Shown here: piece by piece, positions 25,695 through 34,710 of the stretch | Numbering within the stretch: position 1 is the first letter of the stretch | Layout of the letters: each line of letters opens with the position of its first letter | NCBI GenBank assembly: GCA_934725305.1 | Contig: CAKVBA010000004.1 | Coordinates: forward strand, 38,165 to 102,164 | Direction: 5' to 3' | Source of the DNA: an uncultured Parabacteroides sp. | GTDB lineage: Bacteria > Bacteroidota > Bacteroidia > Bacteroidales > Tannerellaceae | Length of the DNA stretch: 64,000 nt | Program-made: the position numbers and the translations under genes | The notes under the pieces: model-generated | The model's input: the letters and a program-made list of their open reading frames with translations, nothing else | What the model was told of the DNA's origin: nothing | The model's database searches: none

Positions 25695-26972
25695 TTAATT
25701 CTTGTGTTCAACTTTTGAACCGATCAGTGCATAGAACAGGATGTAAGCAGCACAGAACAAAACTACCCAATAGCTTGTCATGTAGTTGGTCAAATCTGCC
25801 ACCTGTGCCTGAATAGCCAACATAACAGCGCAACCGAAGACCATTGTCATGAAGATACCTGATGCTACAGCGGTGTATTTGCCCAAACCTTCAACGGCCA
25901 TATTGAAGATGCCACCCCACATAACGGATGTACATAAACCAACCAGCAGAAAAGCAAAGATGCCCACAGGAACTTCTGCCCAAATCATTGTCAATGTTGA
26001 CCAGTCGATACCCGGAACATTTACCTTAATATCTGTAGGAGCAAACATACCGAAAGCAACCAGCAACAGTGTAGCAGAAGCTACGGTTGTAATCATGGCG
26101 CGAGGAGAAACCTTGCTACCAATGCTGGCACCAACGAAACGGCCGATAAGCATCATGAACCAGTAAACAGCAACGATCAAACCTGCTGTTGCAGCGTTGA
26201 TGTTCAATTCCGGTGTATTTACCAGGTACATATTTACATAAGTAGGAGTACCCACTTCGATACCCATGTACAGGAAGATTGCCAAAACGCCCAATACGAA
26301 ATGGCGGTATTTCATTGCGCCCTTGATTAGGTTAACGTCAACAGGAGCCTGTTCCGGTTCTTCAATCTTTGTAAACATGATTGTAAAGAAGGCTACGACG
26401 AAGATACCCAAAGCAATCATCAGGGCAGGAGTTGCATCGGCAATCTTAGTCTCGGGAGAGATCTCACCGATAAGAGCACCCATGATGATATAGACAGCTA
26501 CTGCTGCTGCTGAGTTGAATACACCACCTGTCTGAATCAGCTGGTTACCTGTGCTACCGCCACCACCAAGGAGGTTAAGCATCGGGTTAACAACACAGTT
26601 CAGAATACACATACAGAAACCTGAGATAAATGCACCGATCAGGTAAACTGTAAAGACCAGACCTAAGTTGTCTTTAGCATCCAACTGACCGCTGAGCCAC
26701 TGTACAAGGATACCTGTGATACCAACAGCCAAACCGATAAGGGCTGTCTTCTTGTAGCCATATTTTGAGATAAGCATACCGGCAGGAATACCCATTACCA
26801 AATAGGCAACAAAGTTACCATAGTTACCAATTTGGGCTAATACTTCTGAGATTTCACCTTGAGCTTTGATGATGTTTGCCATAGGAGAACATAAGTTGGT
26901 AACGAATGCAATCATGGCAAATAGCGCAATCATAATAATGATTGCACCCCATTGTTTCTTTTCTTGAGTCAT
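25695..26972 (-). CDS. FHS-family sugar:H+ symporter (glucose/galactose type)
   Basis: The 425-residue major facilitator protein has about 12 membrane helices. It has the opening IIIMIALFAMIAFVTNL and the LVMGIPAGMLISKYGYKKTAL loop typical of FHS (fucose-galactose-glucose) symporters. GLCTSVMWGGIFNMAVEGLG near residue 350 is the conserved FHS helix that contributes to sugar binding. Its place between galM and galK makes galactose the likely substrate, though fucose or glucose cannot be excluded. It imports the sugar later phosphorylated by GalK. Confidence 0.88.
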   Translation of the reverse strand: MTQEKKQWGAIIIMIALFAMIAFVTNLCSPMANIIKAQGEISEVLAQIGNYGNFVAYLVMGIPAGMLISKYGYKKTALIGLAVGITGILVQWLSGQLDAKDNLGLVFTVYLIGAFISGFCMCILNCVVNPMLNLLGGGGSTGNQLIQTGGVFNSAAAVAVYIIMGALIGEISPETKIADATPALMIALGIFVVAFFTIMFTKIEEPEQAPVDVNLIKGAMKYRHFVLGVLAIFLYMGIEVGTPTYVNMYLVNTPELNINAATAGLIVAVYWFMMLIGRFVGASIGSKVSPRAMITTVASATLLLVAFGMFAPTDIKVNVPGIDWSTLTMIWAEVPVGIFAFLLVGLCTSVMWGGIFNMAVEGLGKYTAVASGIFMTMVFGCAVMLAIQAQVADLTNYMTSYWVVLFCAAYILFYALIGSKVEHKN

Positions 26973-27028
26973 TGATTTGATATTTTTTATTTGTTAATAA
27001 TTTATTTCTGTTTAGTTAGGCACTTGTT

Positions 27029-28105
27029 TTATTCTACAGAGAATTTATAGATTGTATTGCTGGTAAACACTTCGTTCGGACGCAATAGAGTTGTCGGATA
27101 TTCCGGCTTGTTGGGGCTGTCGGGGAAGTGCTGTGTCTCCAGGCACAAAGCAGCACGTTCGGGATAGCGCTGACCCGGTTTGCCTTCGAAGTTGCCGGTC
27201 ATCCAGTTTCCGGTATAAAGTTGTACACCTGGCTGTGTAGTATAAGTTTCCATCACAATACCTGTCTTCGGCGCGAAGCAGCGGGCACAGAATGAAAGCT
27301 CATCACCCTCTTTGTTCAATACATAGGTGTGATCGTAACCTTTACCAAAGATCAACTGTTCAAACGGCTCGTTGATACGTTCACCCACTTCGTGCGGTGT
27401 TCTGAAGTCCATTGGAGTTCCTTCTACCTTTTCTTTCGGGCCATAAGGAATGGCTGTGTTATCGGTCGGAAGGTAATAGTCTGCATTGATAGTTAAGACA
27501 TGATCTCCAATATACGGATCTCCTGCTCCTGATAAGTTGAAGTAAGAGTGGTTGGTCAGATTGAGCACAGTGGGTTTGCTTGTTACGGCATGATAAGAAA
27601 TCACCACGGCATTATCGTCTGTTAAATGATAGGTAACAGTTGTTTTAAGTTCACCGGGGAAACCTTCTTCGCCGTCAGCAGAGGTATAATGCAGTTCTAT
27701 GGTTTGTTCGTCTTTCTTTTCGGCATCCCAGACAACAGCATTAAATCCCTTGATGCCTCCGTGAAGGCTGTTAGGACCATTGTTGATTGCTAATTTATCA
27801 TAGACGATGCCATCGATTGAGAAAGTGCCCTTCGCGATGCGGTTGCCATAGCGTCCGCATATAGCTCCGAAATAGGGCTCTTCTGACGTGAGATAATCTT
27901 CGATACATTTGTGTCCGGTAACGACATCGGTTAATTTTCCGTTTCGGTCTGGAACCATGAGAGAGACAATCTTTGCGCCATAATTTGTAATTGCCAACTC
28001 TACTCCATTTTTATTTGTCAGTGTGAATAGTGCAGTGTTTTTTCCGTCAATGCACTTGCTGAAATCAGATACAGCTAAGCCTGACAGTGTGTGTTTAGTC
28101 TCCAT
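27029..28105 (-). CDS. galM: Aldose 1-epimerase (mutarotase)
   Basis: The 358-residue enzyme converts beta- to alpha-galactose for galactokinase. FGAICGRYGNRIAKGTFSI, NLTNHSYFNLSG (catalytic His) and ALCLETQHFPDSPNKP (catalytic Glu) are the GalM hallmarks. The ATG at 28105 is used; a TTG 18 bp upstream would add six residues. It is the first gene of the galactose unit galM-symporter-galK. No signal peptide is seen, so it is cytoplasmic. Confidence 0.95.
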   Translation of the reverse strand: METKHTLSGLAVSDFSKCIDGKNTALFTLTNKNGVELAITNYGAKIVSLMVPDRNGKLTDVVTGHKCIEDYLTSEEPYFGAICGRYGNRIAKGTFSIDGIVYDKLAINNGPNSLHGGIKGFNAVVWDAEKKDEQTIELHYTSADGEEGFPGELKTTVTYHLTDDNAVVISYHAVTSKPTVLNLTNHSYFNLSGAGDPYIGDHVLTINADYYLPTDNTAIPYGPKEKVEGTPMDFRTPHEVGERINEPFEQLIFGKGYDHTYVLNKEGDELSFCARCFAPKTGIVMETYTTQPGVQLYTGNWMTGNFEGKPGQRYPERAALCLETQHFPDSPNKPEYPTTLLRPNEVFTSNTIYKFSVE

Positions 28106-28207
28106 GTGTATATGAGTTTTCAAAATTGACTGTAAAAGTAACGTTCTTTGTTGTATTACGTCTATTTATTTTTCATGTTTTATAACATACGTTAGAGCTT
28201 GCACATC

Positions 28208-29773
28208 TTAGATGTTTAAGCCCAAGACGAACCGGCAACCCTGTTTGTATTCCGGATCCAGCGTTAAGGAACCATTCATTTTGGTTGCAATCAGGCTACA
28301 GATAGGTAGTCCCAATCCATCTCCTTCCGACAGATCTTTGATCTCAGAGAATGGCTTGAAGATGTTTTCTTTACGTTCTTCGGGTATGCCACATCCCGTA
28401 TCGGTTACAATGAACTGACAGATGTGTGCTCCACGTCTCTTAAATTCAAGTTTGATCTTGCCTTCTGTGGTATAAATGGTTGCATTCATCAGCAGATATT
28501 GCAGGATGCGTTCCAGCTGTTTTGTGTTGACTTTGATCTCTAAAGCAGACGCATCAACCGTCATTTCAACACCTTGCTTGCAGTTCAGTCTCATCTCTTC
28601 AACAAGCTTCTTACAGAAGGTGCTGACATTGATAGACTCTGTTTCGTAGGGCGTCATCAGCGTATTTTCCAGTTGCGACAACTCTTGCACATTGGTGGTG
28701 AAGTTCTTCAGTGCCTTCACGTGCTGTGCGATCTGTTCTTTTTGTTGATAGGTTGTGGCAGTCAGATTATCGACTACACTTTCCAGCTTCTTCAGCGAAG
28801 GCTCCATCTGTGCGGAAATGTTCTGGATAAACTGTCTTTTCAAGTCGTTGTGTTCGTTGATGATCTGAATATTCTGTTTCTGCTTTTTGTTGAGCATCAT
28901 AAAGCGCGACAATACGAGCAGGCCGAACAGCAAGAGGGCAATCATGATAGCTATTACAATGCAGAGCCCGACAATGATGTATTGCTTGTTTGATAGAGAG
29001 TTGTCTTTATCCTGAATGGTTTGCAGACTTTCGTCGTACTGCTGTTTTAGCAACATATACTCCTCTTTTGCTTTGATAGAGCGGATCGAATCGGTCCATA
29101 CATAATATTTCTCGTAGCTTTGTTTGATCAGAGCCGTATTGTCAGTTTTTAGAGCGATGTTGATCAGGTTCTGATAGCATTCGCTTGCTTTGTCATAGTT
29201 CTTCTGTTCCTTATATTTCGCAATGAGTTGCTGGAAACATTTGTCTCCTTTCTCCGGCTGGCCAAATGTGTAGTAGAAATTGGCCTCCGTATAGAGAAGT
29301 TCTTCATTCACGGTATGTTCGTTTGCTTGTTGGGCATAATTCTTCAAGCGCGTCAACTGACCTTGTGCTTGTTCTGCATTCTTAAGCTGGATGTACATCT
29401 GCAAGCGTTCGCGTGCTACTTTGAAATGTAGTTCGGGCATCTGTTTTTGCTTTTGCTGTTCGCCTGTCATAATCAGCTGATCGATGGCGCGGCACAGATC
29501 AAAAGCCTCTTTATAGTTGTGGTCGCGATAGAAAAGAGACACGGCCTGTGTGCCACTGTTGGTGGCTTCTTGATAATTCTCTTCGGCAGCAAAGGCGTTG
29601 TAGGCTTCGAGAAACAGAGCACGCGATTGGGCTTTGTTGTTTTGAGTAAGAGAATTCTGAGCTTTTTGCATCAGATCTTTACCGTTGTCTTGGGCGTTTG
29701 TCGTGTGACCAGTAGCACATAGGCTGGCCGCTATGGCTAAGATAATAATGGTAATTCTCATAACTTTGATCAT
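28208..29773 (-). CDS. TPR-containing sensor kinase without the phospho-acceptor histidine
   Basis: The 521-residue protein has a signal/anchor sequence (ITIIILAIAASLCATG), about 200 residues of helical TPR-like repeats in the periplasm, a membrane helix at residues 265-288, and then a cytoplasmic kinase part. At the H-box, family members read 'NISHELRTPL'; here it is NISAQMEPSL (Ala at residue 321), so the phosphorylated His is gone. The ATP-binding domain looks intact: N-box LQYLLMNATIYT, G1 DTGCGIPEE at 458-466, G2 GDGLGLPI at 484-491. It may act as a pseudokinase, ATPase or phosphatase, or signal through a partner. No response regulator lies beside it. Confidence 0.8.
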   Translation of the reverse strand: MIKVMRITIIILAIAASLCATGHTTNAQDNGKDLMQKAQNSLTQNNKAQSRALFLEAYNAFAAEENYQEATNSGTQAVSLFYRDHNYKEAFDLCRAIDQLIMTGEQQKQKQMPELHFKVARERLQMYIQLKNAEQAQGQLTRLKNYAQQANEHTVNEELLYTEANFYYTFGQPEKGDKCFQQLIAKYKEQKNYDKASECYQNLINIALKTDNTALIKQSYEKYYVWTDSIRSIKAKEEYMLLKQQYDESLQTIQDKDNSLSNKQYIIVGLCIVIAIMIALLLFGLLVLSRFMMLNKKQKQNIQIINEHNDLKRQFIQNISAQMEPSLKKLESVVDNLTATTYQQKEQIAQHVKALKNFTTNVQELSQLENTLMTPYETESINVSTFCKKLVEEMRLNCKQGVEMTVDASALEIKVNTKQLERILQYLLMNATIYTTEGKIKLEFKRRGAHICQFIVTDTGCGIPEERKENIFKPFSEIKDLSEGDGLGLPICSLIATKMNGSLTLDPEYKQGCRFVLGLNI

Positions 29774-29791
29774 TCATTTGTTTACTTTACG

Positions 29792-29799
29792 CAAATATA
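29792..29799 (-). promoter_or_regulatory. Candidate -7 box of the sensor kinase gene
   Basis: On the minus strand, TATATTTG (TAnnTTTG) lies 18 bp before the first ATG. Only a poor TTTC is present near -33. Confidence 0.4.
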
Positions 29800-29851
29800 C
29801 ATAAATATAACGTAAAGCGAACGAAATGAGTCTGTTTTCTGTTGATTTGGA

Positions 29852-30946
29852 TCAATGGCGCGGGTTGAAGTCTATTTCCAGTTGCTTCCATCTCTGTTTT
29901 TCTTCTTGTGGATTTGAGACCGACAATCCAATCAGTCGAATGGGACGATTGTCATGTTCGATCTCTTTCAGCAGATGTTTGGCCAGCGGTAATATCTCTT
30001 TTAAGGTCGTGAGAGTATGAGCTTGACTGACGCTACGCGATGTCAGTGTGAAATCGTGAAATTTGATTTTCAGTGTCAGCGTGTTGCCTTTGAATTGTGA
30101 ACGCTTCAGCCGTTCTATTAATTCCGTTGCCACATGATAGAGCTCGATGATGATGGAAGAATGTAGCGTGATGTCTTTCTCCAAGGTGTGCTCACAGCCA
30201 ACCGATTTGCGGATATGTGTCGGTTCAACCGGTCGGGGATCAATTCCTAACGAGAAGTTGTGATAGAGCAATCCGGCCTTACCAAATTGTCGGGTCAGCA
30301 TTCCAATAGAGCTTTCCCGTAATTGTGCACCGGTGTGGATGCCCAACAGATGCATCTTCTTGGCTGTGACAGGTCCGACGCCCCAAAAAGATTCAATCGG
30401 CAATTGGGCAATAAAATCTAAAGCCTGATCCGGATGGATGGTGCAAAGTCCATTGGGCTTGCGATAGTCTGATGCAATCTTTGCCAGGAATTTGTTGTAA
30501 GAGACTCCGGCCGAAGCGGTAAGTCCCAGCTCATCATGGATGCGCCTTTTAATCTCTTTCGCTATGTCAACAGCCAGCTCTATCTGTAGTTTGTTGTCTG
30601 TTACATCCAGGAAAGCCTCGTCCAGCGAGAGCGGTTCCACCAAGTCGGTGTAGGAGTGGAAGATTTCATGAATCTGCTTGGATACGCTTTTATAGACATC
30701 GATGCGTCCGGGTAGGAAGATAAGGTCGGGACAAAGCTGTTTGGCTCTTTGTGACGACATCGCCGAACGTACGCCATAACGGCGGGCTTCATAATTGGCG
30801 GTAGAGACAACTCCTCTTTCAGAAGCATGTCCAACAGCAATGGCTTTGCCTTGCAGCTCGGGATGGTCGCGCAGTTCTACAGAAGCATAGAACGCATCCA
30901 TGTCGATATGGATAATCTTTCGCTCTTTCTTCTCTTTATTTTGCAT
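29852..30946 (-). CDS. dinB: DNA polymerase IV
   Basis: The 364-residue Y-family polymerase copies past damaged bases. IHIDMDAFYASVE near residue 13 carries the first catalytic Asp. YRKPNGLCTI and the YTDLVEPLSLDEAFLDVT block carry the second acidic pair. ASAGVSYNKFLAKIASDYRK and the thumb helix-hairpin-helix FWGVGPVTAKKMHLLGI are intact. The final residues (EIDFNP) end without a clear beta-clamp-binding motif. It is transcribed alone, divergently from the M14 peptidase gene. No LexA-like box is obvious in the 92-bp gap. Confidence 0.96.
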   Translation of the reverse strand: MQNKEKKERKIIHIDMDAFYASVELRDHPELQGKAIAVGHASERGVVSTANYEARRYGVRSAMSSQRAKQLCPDLIFLPGRIDVYKSVSKQIHEIFHSYTDLVEPLSLDEAFLDVTDNKLQIELAVDIAKEIKRRIHDELGLTASAGVSYNKFLAKIASDYRKPNGLCTIHPDQALDFIAQLPIESFWGVGPVTAKKMHLLGIHTGAQLRESSIGMLTRQFGKAGLLYHNFSLGIDPRPVEPTHIRKSVGCEHTLEKDITLHSSIIIELYHVATELIERLKRSQFKGNTLTLKIKFHDFTLTSRSVSQAHTLTTLKEILPLAKHLLKEIEHDNRPIRLIGLSVSNPQEEKQRWKQLEIDFNPRH

Positions 30947-30996
30947 AGCTGTTGTTTTTTTGCCCGACGAAGGTAGTGTTTTTTTATAAGTTTCTT

Positions 30997-31004
30997 TACT
31001 TTTG
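30997..31004 (+). promoter_or_regulatory. Candidate -7 box of the M14 peptidase gene
   Basis: TACTTTTG fits TAnnTTTG and lies 35 bp before the ATG at 31039. No good -33 element is found at the usual distance. Confidence 0.4.
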
Positions 31005-31038
31005 TGTGGGCAGTTTATCTAATACAAACAAACTTGTT

Positions 31039-32853
31039 ATGAAAAAGAACTTATTAACCTTATGTCTATTCCTGTTGTGTGGTATGCTCTCATGTACAGA
31101 GGGCGTGCAGGAGAATGATGAACGTTTTGTGACCGACTGTGAGAAGTCGGATTTTGTGAAAACACCGCGCTATGCCGAGACAATAGCTTATTGTAAGCTG
31201 TTGGCCGATTCTTCTCCGATGGTTCATTACACCACTTTTGGTGTGAGTCCCGAAGGTCGTGATTTGCCGTTGATGATTATTGACAAAGATGGCTCAACAT
31301 CACCTGAGGACATTCGTAAGAGCGGAAAATCTATTATGTTGGTCGAAGCCTGTATCCATTCGGGCGAACCTGATGGCAAAGATGCCGGCTTGATGTGGAT
31401 TCGTGATATGGTAATCCATAAGAAGGATATCGAGGTGCTCGATCGCGTCAGTATCGTGTTTATCCCTATCTTTAACGTAGATGGCCACGAAAACTTCAGT
31501 GCTCAGAATCGTATCAATCAGAATGGTCCGGAAGAGTTGGGTACACGTGTAACCGGTCAGTTCATCAATCTGAACCGAGACTTCTTGAAGGCAGACGGTC
31601 CGGAGATGCGTCAATGGTTGCCGCTTTTCAATAAGTGGATGCCGGAATTGTTTATTGATGTCCATGTAACGAATGGTGCAGACTTCCAATATGTATTGAC
31701 CTATACAATGGAAACCTATAGCACCTATATGGAAGAGGGTTTGCGCAAATGGACTTTCGATGTGTTTGAAGCCTCTTTGAATAAGCAGATGGAAGAGGTT
31801 GGTTATCCTATCTTCCCTTACTTCTCATTCCGCGATTATAACAAACCGGAAAGCGGTATCTTGTTAGAGGTGTTCGATCCTCGCTATTCTCAAGGATATG
31901 TTGCAGCTCGTAACCGAATAGGATTGTTGGTCGAAAATCATATCTATAAACCTTATAAGCAGCGTGTGTTGGCAACCATTGAATTGCTGAAGTCTTCTGC
32001 TCACATCTTGGCAGACAACTATTCTACATTGCAGCAGGTTATTCATGAAGCCGATCAAAAGGTGGGCAGTGAAGCCTTCCGTAAAGAACCGATGGCTTTG
32101 GCTTTCCAGCCGGTGAACCGTGATAGCGTGATGGTCGATTTCTTGAGTTGGGAACGCGACACTGTGAAGAGCGATCTCTCCGGTGGTGATTGGGTTCGTC
32201 ACAACTATGAGAAGCCAAAGACCGTTCACACCTCTGTTATCACCTCTTATGAACCGACGCTTACCGTGCAATTGCCCGAGGCTTATCTGTTTATGCCGCA
32301 ATGGAAAGAGGCTATTGCCTTGTTGGATCTGCATAATGTGAAATATACCAAGATAGAGAAACCGCAGCGTGTGAAGGTGCAGACCTATCGCTATACAGGA
32401 GCTACTTTCAGCCGCTATCAGAGTGAAGGCCGTGTTCCGGTACAGACAACCTACACGACTCAGGAAGAGGAATTGCTTTGTCCGGCTGGCGCGTTGCTGA
32501 TTGATATGAATCAACCTTCGGCTCGCGTAGTTGCTTGGCTGTTGGAACCGAGTGCACCGGGTTCATTGACCTATTGGGGCTTCTTCAACCAGGTTGTTCA
32601 GGCTCCGGGTGAGTTCTGGATCAGTTTGCCTTATATGGAGGTGAAAGGTAGAGAGTTGTTGGAGAAAGATCCTGCTTTGCGTAAGGAGTTTGAAGAAAAG
32701 AAGGCTTCTGACCCGGCATTTGCTTCCGATCCGAAGGCTATCTTAGGTTTCTTCTATGCAAAGGTGAAGAAGATCTCAGAACAGAATATGGAGATCCATC
32801 CGGCTTGGAGAATTGTGGATCGTGCAACTGTTACTCAGCTTCAAGGAAAGTAA
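31039..32853 (+). CDS. M14-family zinc carboxypeptidase lipoprotein
   Basis: The product is 604 residues from the ATG at 31039, which opens a lipoprotein-like signal (LCLFLLCGMLSC). Zinc ligands are visible: EACIHSGEPDGKDAG holds H-x-x-E near residue 105, and ELFIDVHVTNGADFQY the third histidine. The M14 N/R residues lie in NLNRDFLKADGPEM, and the catalytic glutamate probably in SGILLEVFDPRYS. M14 peptidases remove C-terminal residues or trim peptidoglycan peptides; Bacteroidetes lipoprotein forms of this size are usually exported to the envelope. The substrate is unknown. A terminator follows. Confidence 0.85.
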   Translation: MKKNLLTLCLFLLCGMLSCTEGVQENDERFVTDCEKSDFVKTPRYAETIAYCKLLADSSPMVHYTTFGVSPEGRDLPLMIIDKDGSTSPEDIRKSGKSIMLVEACIHSGEPDGKDAGLMWIRDMVIHKKDIEVLDRVSIVFIPIFNVDGHENFSAQNRINQNGPEELGTRVTGQFINLNRDFLKADGPEMRQWLPLFNKWMPELFIDVHVTNGADFQYVLTYTMETYSTYMEEGLRKWTFDVFEASLNKQMEEVGYPIFPYFSFRDYNKPESGILLEVFDPRYSQGYVAARNRIGLLVENHIYKPYKQRVLATIELLKSSAHILADNYSTLQQVIHEADQKVGSEAFRKEPMALAFQPVNRDSVMVDFLSWERDTVKSDLSGGDWVRHNYEKPKTVHTSVITSYEPTLTVQLPEAYLFMPQWKEAIALLDLHNVKYTKIEKPQRVKVQTYRYTGATFSRYQSEGRVPVQTTYTTQEEELLCPAGALLIDMNQPSARVVAWLLEPSAPGSLTYWGFFNQVVQAPGEFWISLPYMEVKGRELLEKDPALRKEFEEKKASDPAFASDPKAILGFFYAKVKKISEQNMEIHPAWRIVDRATVTQLQGK

Positions 32854-32870
32854 TATCTTTTTGTTTCCCT

Positions 32871-32930
32871 AACCCAATTGGATTAAAGCGGAATTTCTTG
32901 ATTCCTCAATGGTCCGATTGGGTTTTCTTT
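32871..32930 (+). terminator. Terminator of the M14 peptidase gene
   Basis: AACCCAATTGGA pairs with TCCGATTGGGTT (one bulge), followed by TTCTTT. It lies 18 bp after the stop codon and also faces the convergent LuxR gene. Confidence 0.75.
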
Positions 32931-33000
32931 GCTTATAACCGATGCGTGTTGAAACGACGATAAGAATGGGTCTGTATATATAATAATGTATAGGCGATAG

Positions 33001-33588
33001 TTATGAGTTTGTGGGAGTGAATACAATCTCATCTCCTGAGATGATGCCGTTCATGATGGCATAAAAGGTAAGACCCGAGACCGTTTTGATGCCTAATTTA
33101 TTAGTGATATTCTTGCGATGCGACAAAACCGTATTCAGACTGATATTCAGCTTATCGGCAATCTCTTTGTTGGTGATGCCTCTGACGATTAGTTGCAGCA
33201 CATCAATTTCGCGGGTAGAAAGCTCTTTGTTGGTCTCTACACCATTGTTATCCACAGAAAAGAGCTGTTGTATTTGTTCGATAAGGTTCTCTTGTGTCGC
33301 TTTTGTGTAGATTCTGTTTGAGTGGGGCGACATGCTTTTGATCTCCTCGTCTTGAATTAGTATCACCGTCTTGCTACGGCGCGGCAGGAAAAAGTCCGCA
33401 TTTAGCACAAACAACTCTGGCTGGGTGAAATAATAGTCATACGTGTCGCTACCCGAGGCAGCAAACTGTTCAAAAGAAGAGTAGCAGGAAATTTCAACCG
33501 GACTGAAGTAGTCGGTCAACACACTTTGTAGTCCGATACATTGCAGGGTGTCGGGCAAGATTAATACTATTTGTTTGTCTCTGTGCAT
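33001..33588 (-). CDS. LuxR-type transcriptional regulator
   Basis: The 195-residue protein starts at the ATG at 33588, 10 bp after the preceding stop; the longer frame overlaps the hemerythrin gene. Residues 1-115 resemble a degenerate receiver domain (IVLILPDTLQCIGLQSVL), without a clear DD-D-K set. Residues 130-190 are the LuxR helix-turn-helix: STREIDVLQLIVRGITNKEI and NISLNTVLSHRKNITNKLGI. In Bacteroidetes such proteins pair with hemerythrin-domain partners that may sense oxygen, NO or iron. It probably binds DNA as a dimer. Confidence 0.88.
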   Translation of the reverse strand: MHRDKQIVLILPDTLQCIGLQSVLTDYFSPVEISCYSSFEQFAASGSDTYDYYFTQPELFVLNADFFLPRRSKTVILIQDEEIKSMSPHSNRIYTKATQENLIEQIQQLFSVDNNGVETNKELSTREIDVLQLIVRGITNKEIADKLNISLNTVLSHRKNITNKLGIKTVSGLTFYAIMNGIISGDEIVFTPTNS

Positions 33589-33598
33589 GTCGTTTAGG

Positions 33599-34324
33599 CT
33601 ATTCCTGTTTGGTTGATTCACAAAGTTTCTCCATAGCGGAAACAATAGGAGCAAGAATCCGGTAGCGGATACGGTTATGCTGTTTGATGTCTTTCTCGAG
33701 GCTGCTGATAGAAAAAATCACGGCGTAGCATAGATTCTCATCATAATCTCCCGACAGATGCTTGATCATGATATTCTTCAAGTCTGCCAGAAAGGCTTCG
33801 ATAGAATCTTCTCCTTCCATCGAAGAGGCTGAATCCGGCTTCTCCAACGCATAAGGAATCTTGTTATGCTGAAACTTTGCACTGAGCGCTTTGCAATAGG
33901 GAAACCATTCTTGTTCATCCTTTTTGATGCGTGTAATCAACTCTTCTTTGAAGGAAGAGAAGAAGTGGGCAATCAGGTGCAGGCTGTTGTTGCCCGGTGT
34001 GCTCATTGAGATGAAAGAGGAGAGATGTCGCTCGATATTGGGCAACTGATAGCGGGTGTAATAGAGATTGGTCTTGGTTAGATAGTCGATGATCAGCGAG
34101 GTGTGAAAAGCCTGTAACTTCTTTTCCGGGAAATATTCCTCATTCAAGAAGGTGTTGATAACAGTCAACAGAAAGTTGGTGTCCAACTGATATTCGTTAC
34201 AAATTGTTCTTACGGATTTATCACCCAAGCCCAGCCTGATTCCAAACCGATTGATAACAGGAATAAGAGATGGATGTTCCTCCACAATCACACTTAATTG
34301 CATATTTGAATAAACTAATGGCAT
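33599..34324 (-). CDS. Hemerythrin-like (RIC/YtfE-related) protein
   Basis: The 241-residue protein opens with LSVIVEEHPSLIPVINRFGI, the ScdA/RIC N-terminal domain. Where RIC proteins have a Cys pair ('CCGG') this one reads LGLGDK, so the iron-sulfur repair cysteines are absent. The second part is a helical bundle with His/Glu residues in the expected places (AFHTSLIIDYL, IERHLSSF, KKDEQEWFPY, MIKHLSGDYDE) that could hold a di-iron centre. A start 21 bp further in (MQLSVIVEEH) is equally possible. It is followed after 10 bp by the LuxR gene, suggesting a sensor-regulator pair for nitrosative or oxidative signals. Confidence 0.75.
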   Translation of the reverse strand: MPLVYSNMQLSVIVEEHPSLIPVINRFGIRLGLGDKSVRTICNEYQLDTNFLLTVINTFLNEEYFPEKKLQAFHTSLIIDYLTKTNLYYTRYQLPNIERHLSSFISMSTPGNNSLHLIAHFFSSFKEELITRIKKDEQEWFPYCKALSAKFQHNKIPYALEKPDSASSMEGEDSIEAFLADLKNIMIKHLSGDYDENLCYAVIFSISSLEKDIKQHNRIRYRILAPIVSAMEKLCESTKQE

Positions 34325-34668
34325 ACGACGTTAGTATTACGTTTTTCCCCTTTTATCTTTCTCTCTTTGTATATAACTATATGCAATATTCGTAAAATTT
34401 CTTGGTTTCTGCAAGCAGTGGCTTATTTAAATATCCTTTAACCCTGTCCTTCGTGGTGTTTACAAGTTTCCCAAACAACTCTCTTCCGGCAAATAGCTCT
34501 CGGAACAGGAGAGAAGATATGTGTACTGATAATCCTTCTGTTGGCGTTTTAGGCTGTTTTTAACTTAAAGATATTAAAAGTGGAAACTTTTATGGCCTAA
34601 ATAGGGTTGATATGGTTCAAAATGTAAATAAAAAAGGTTTTATAGGCTTGGGAAATGGATAAAAATAC

Positions 34669-34676
34669 TATATTTG
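34669..34676 (+). promoter_or_regulatory. Candidate -7 box of the acyl-CoA synthetase gene
   Basis: TATATTTG (TAnnTTTG) lies 35 bp before the ATG at 34711, with TTGG about 17 bp upstream. The rest of the gap 34325-34668 shows no gene or other signal. Confidence 0.55.
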
Positions 34677-34710
34677 TTCCCGATCGTTGAATCTACTTAA
34701 TCAAAATATT

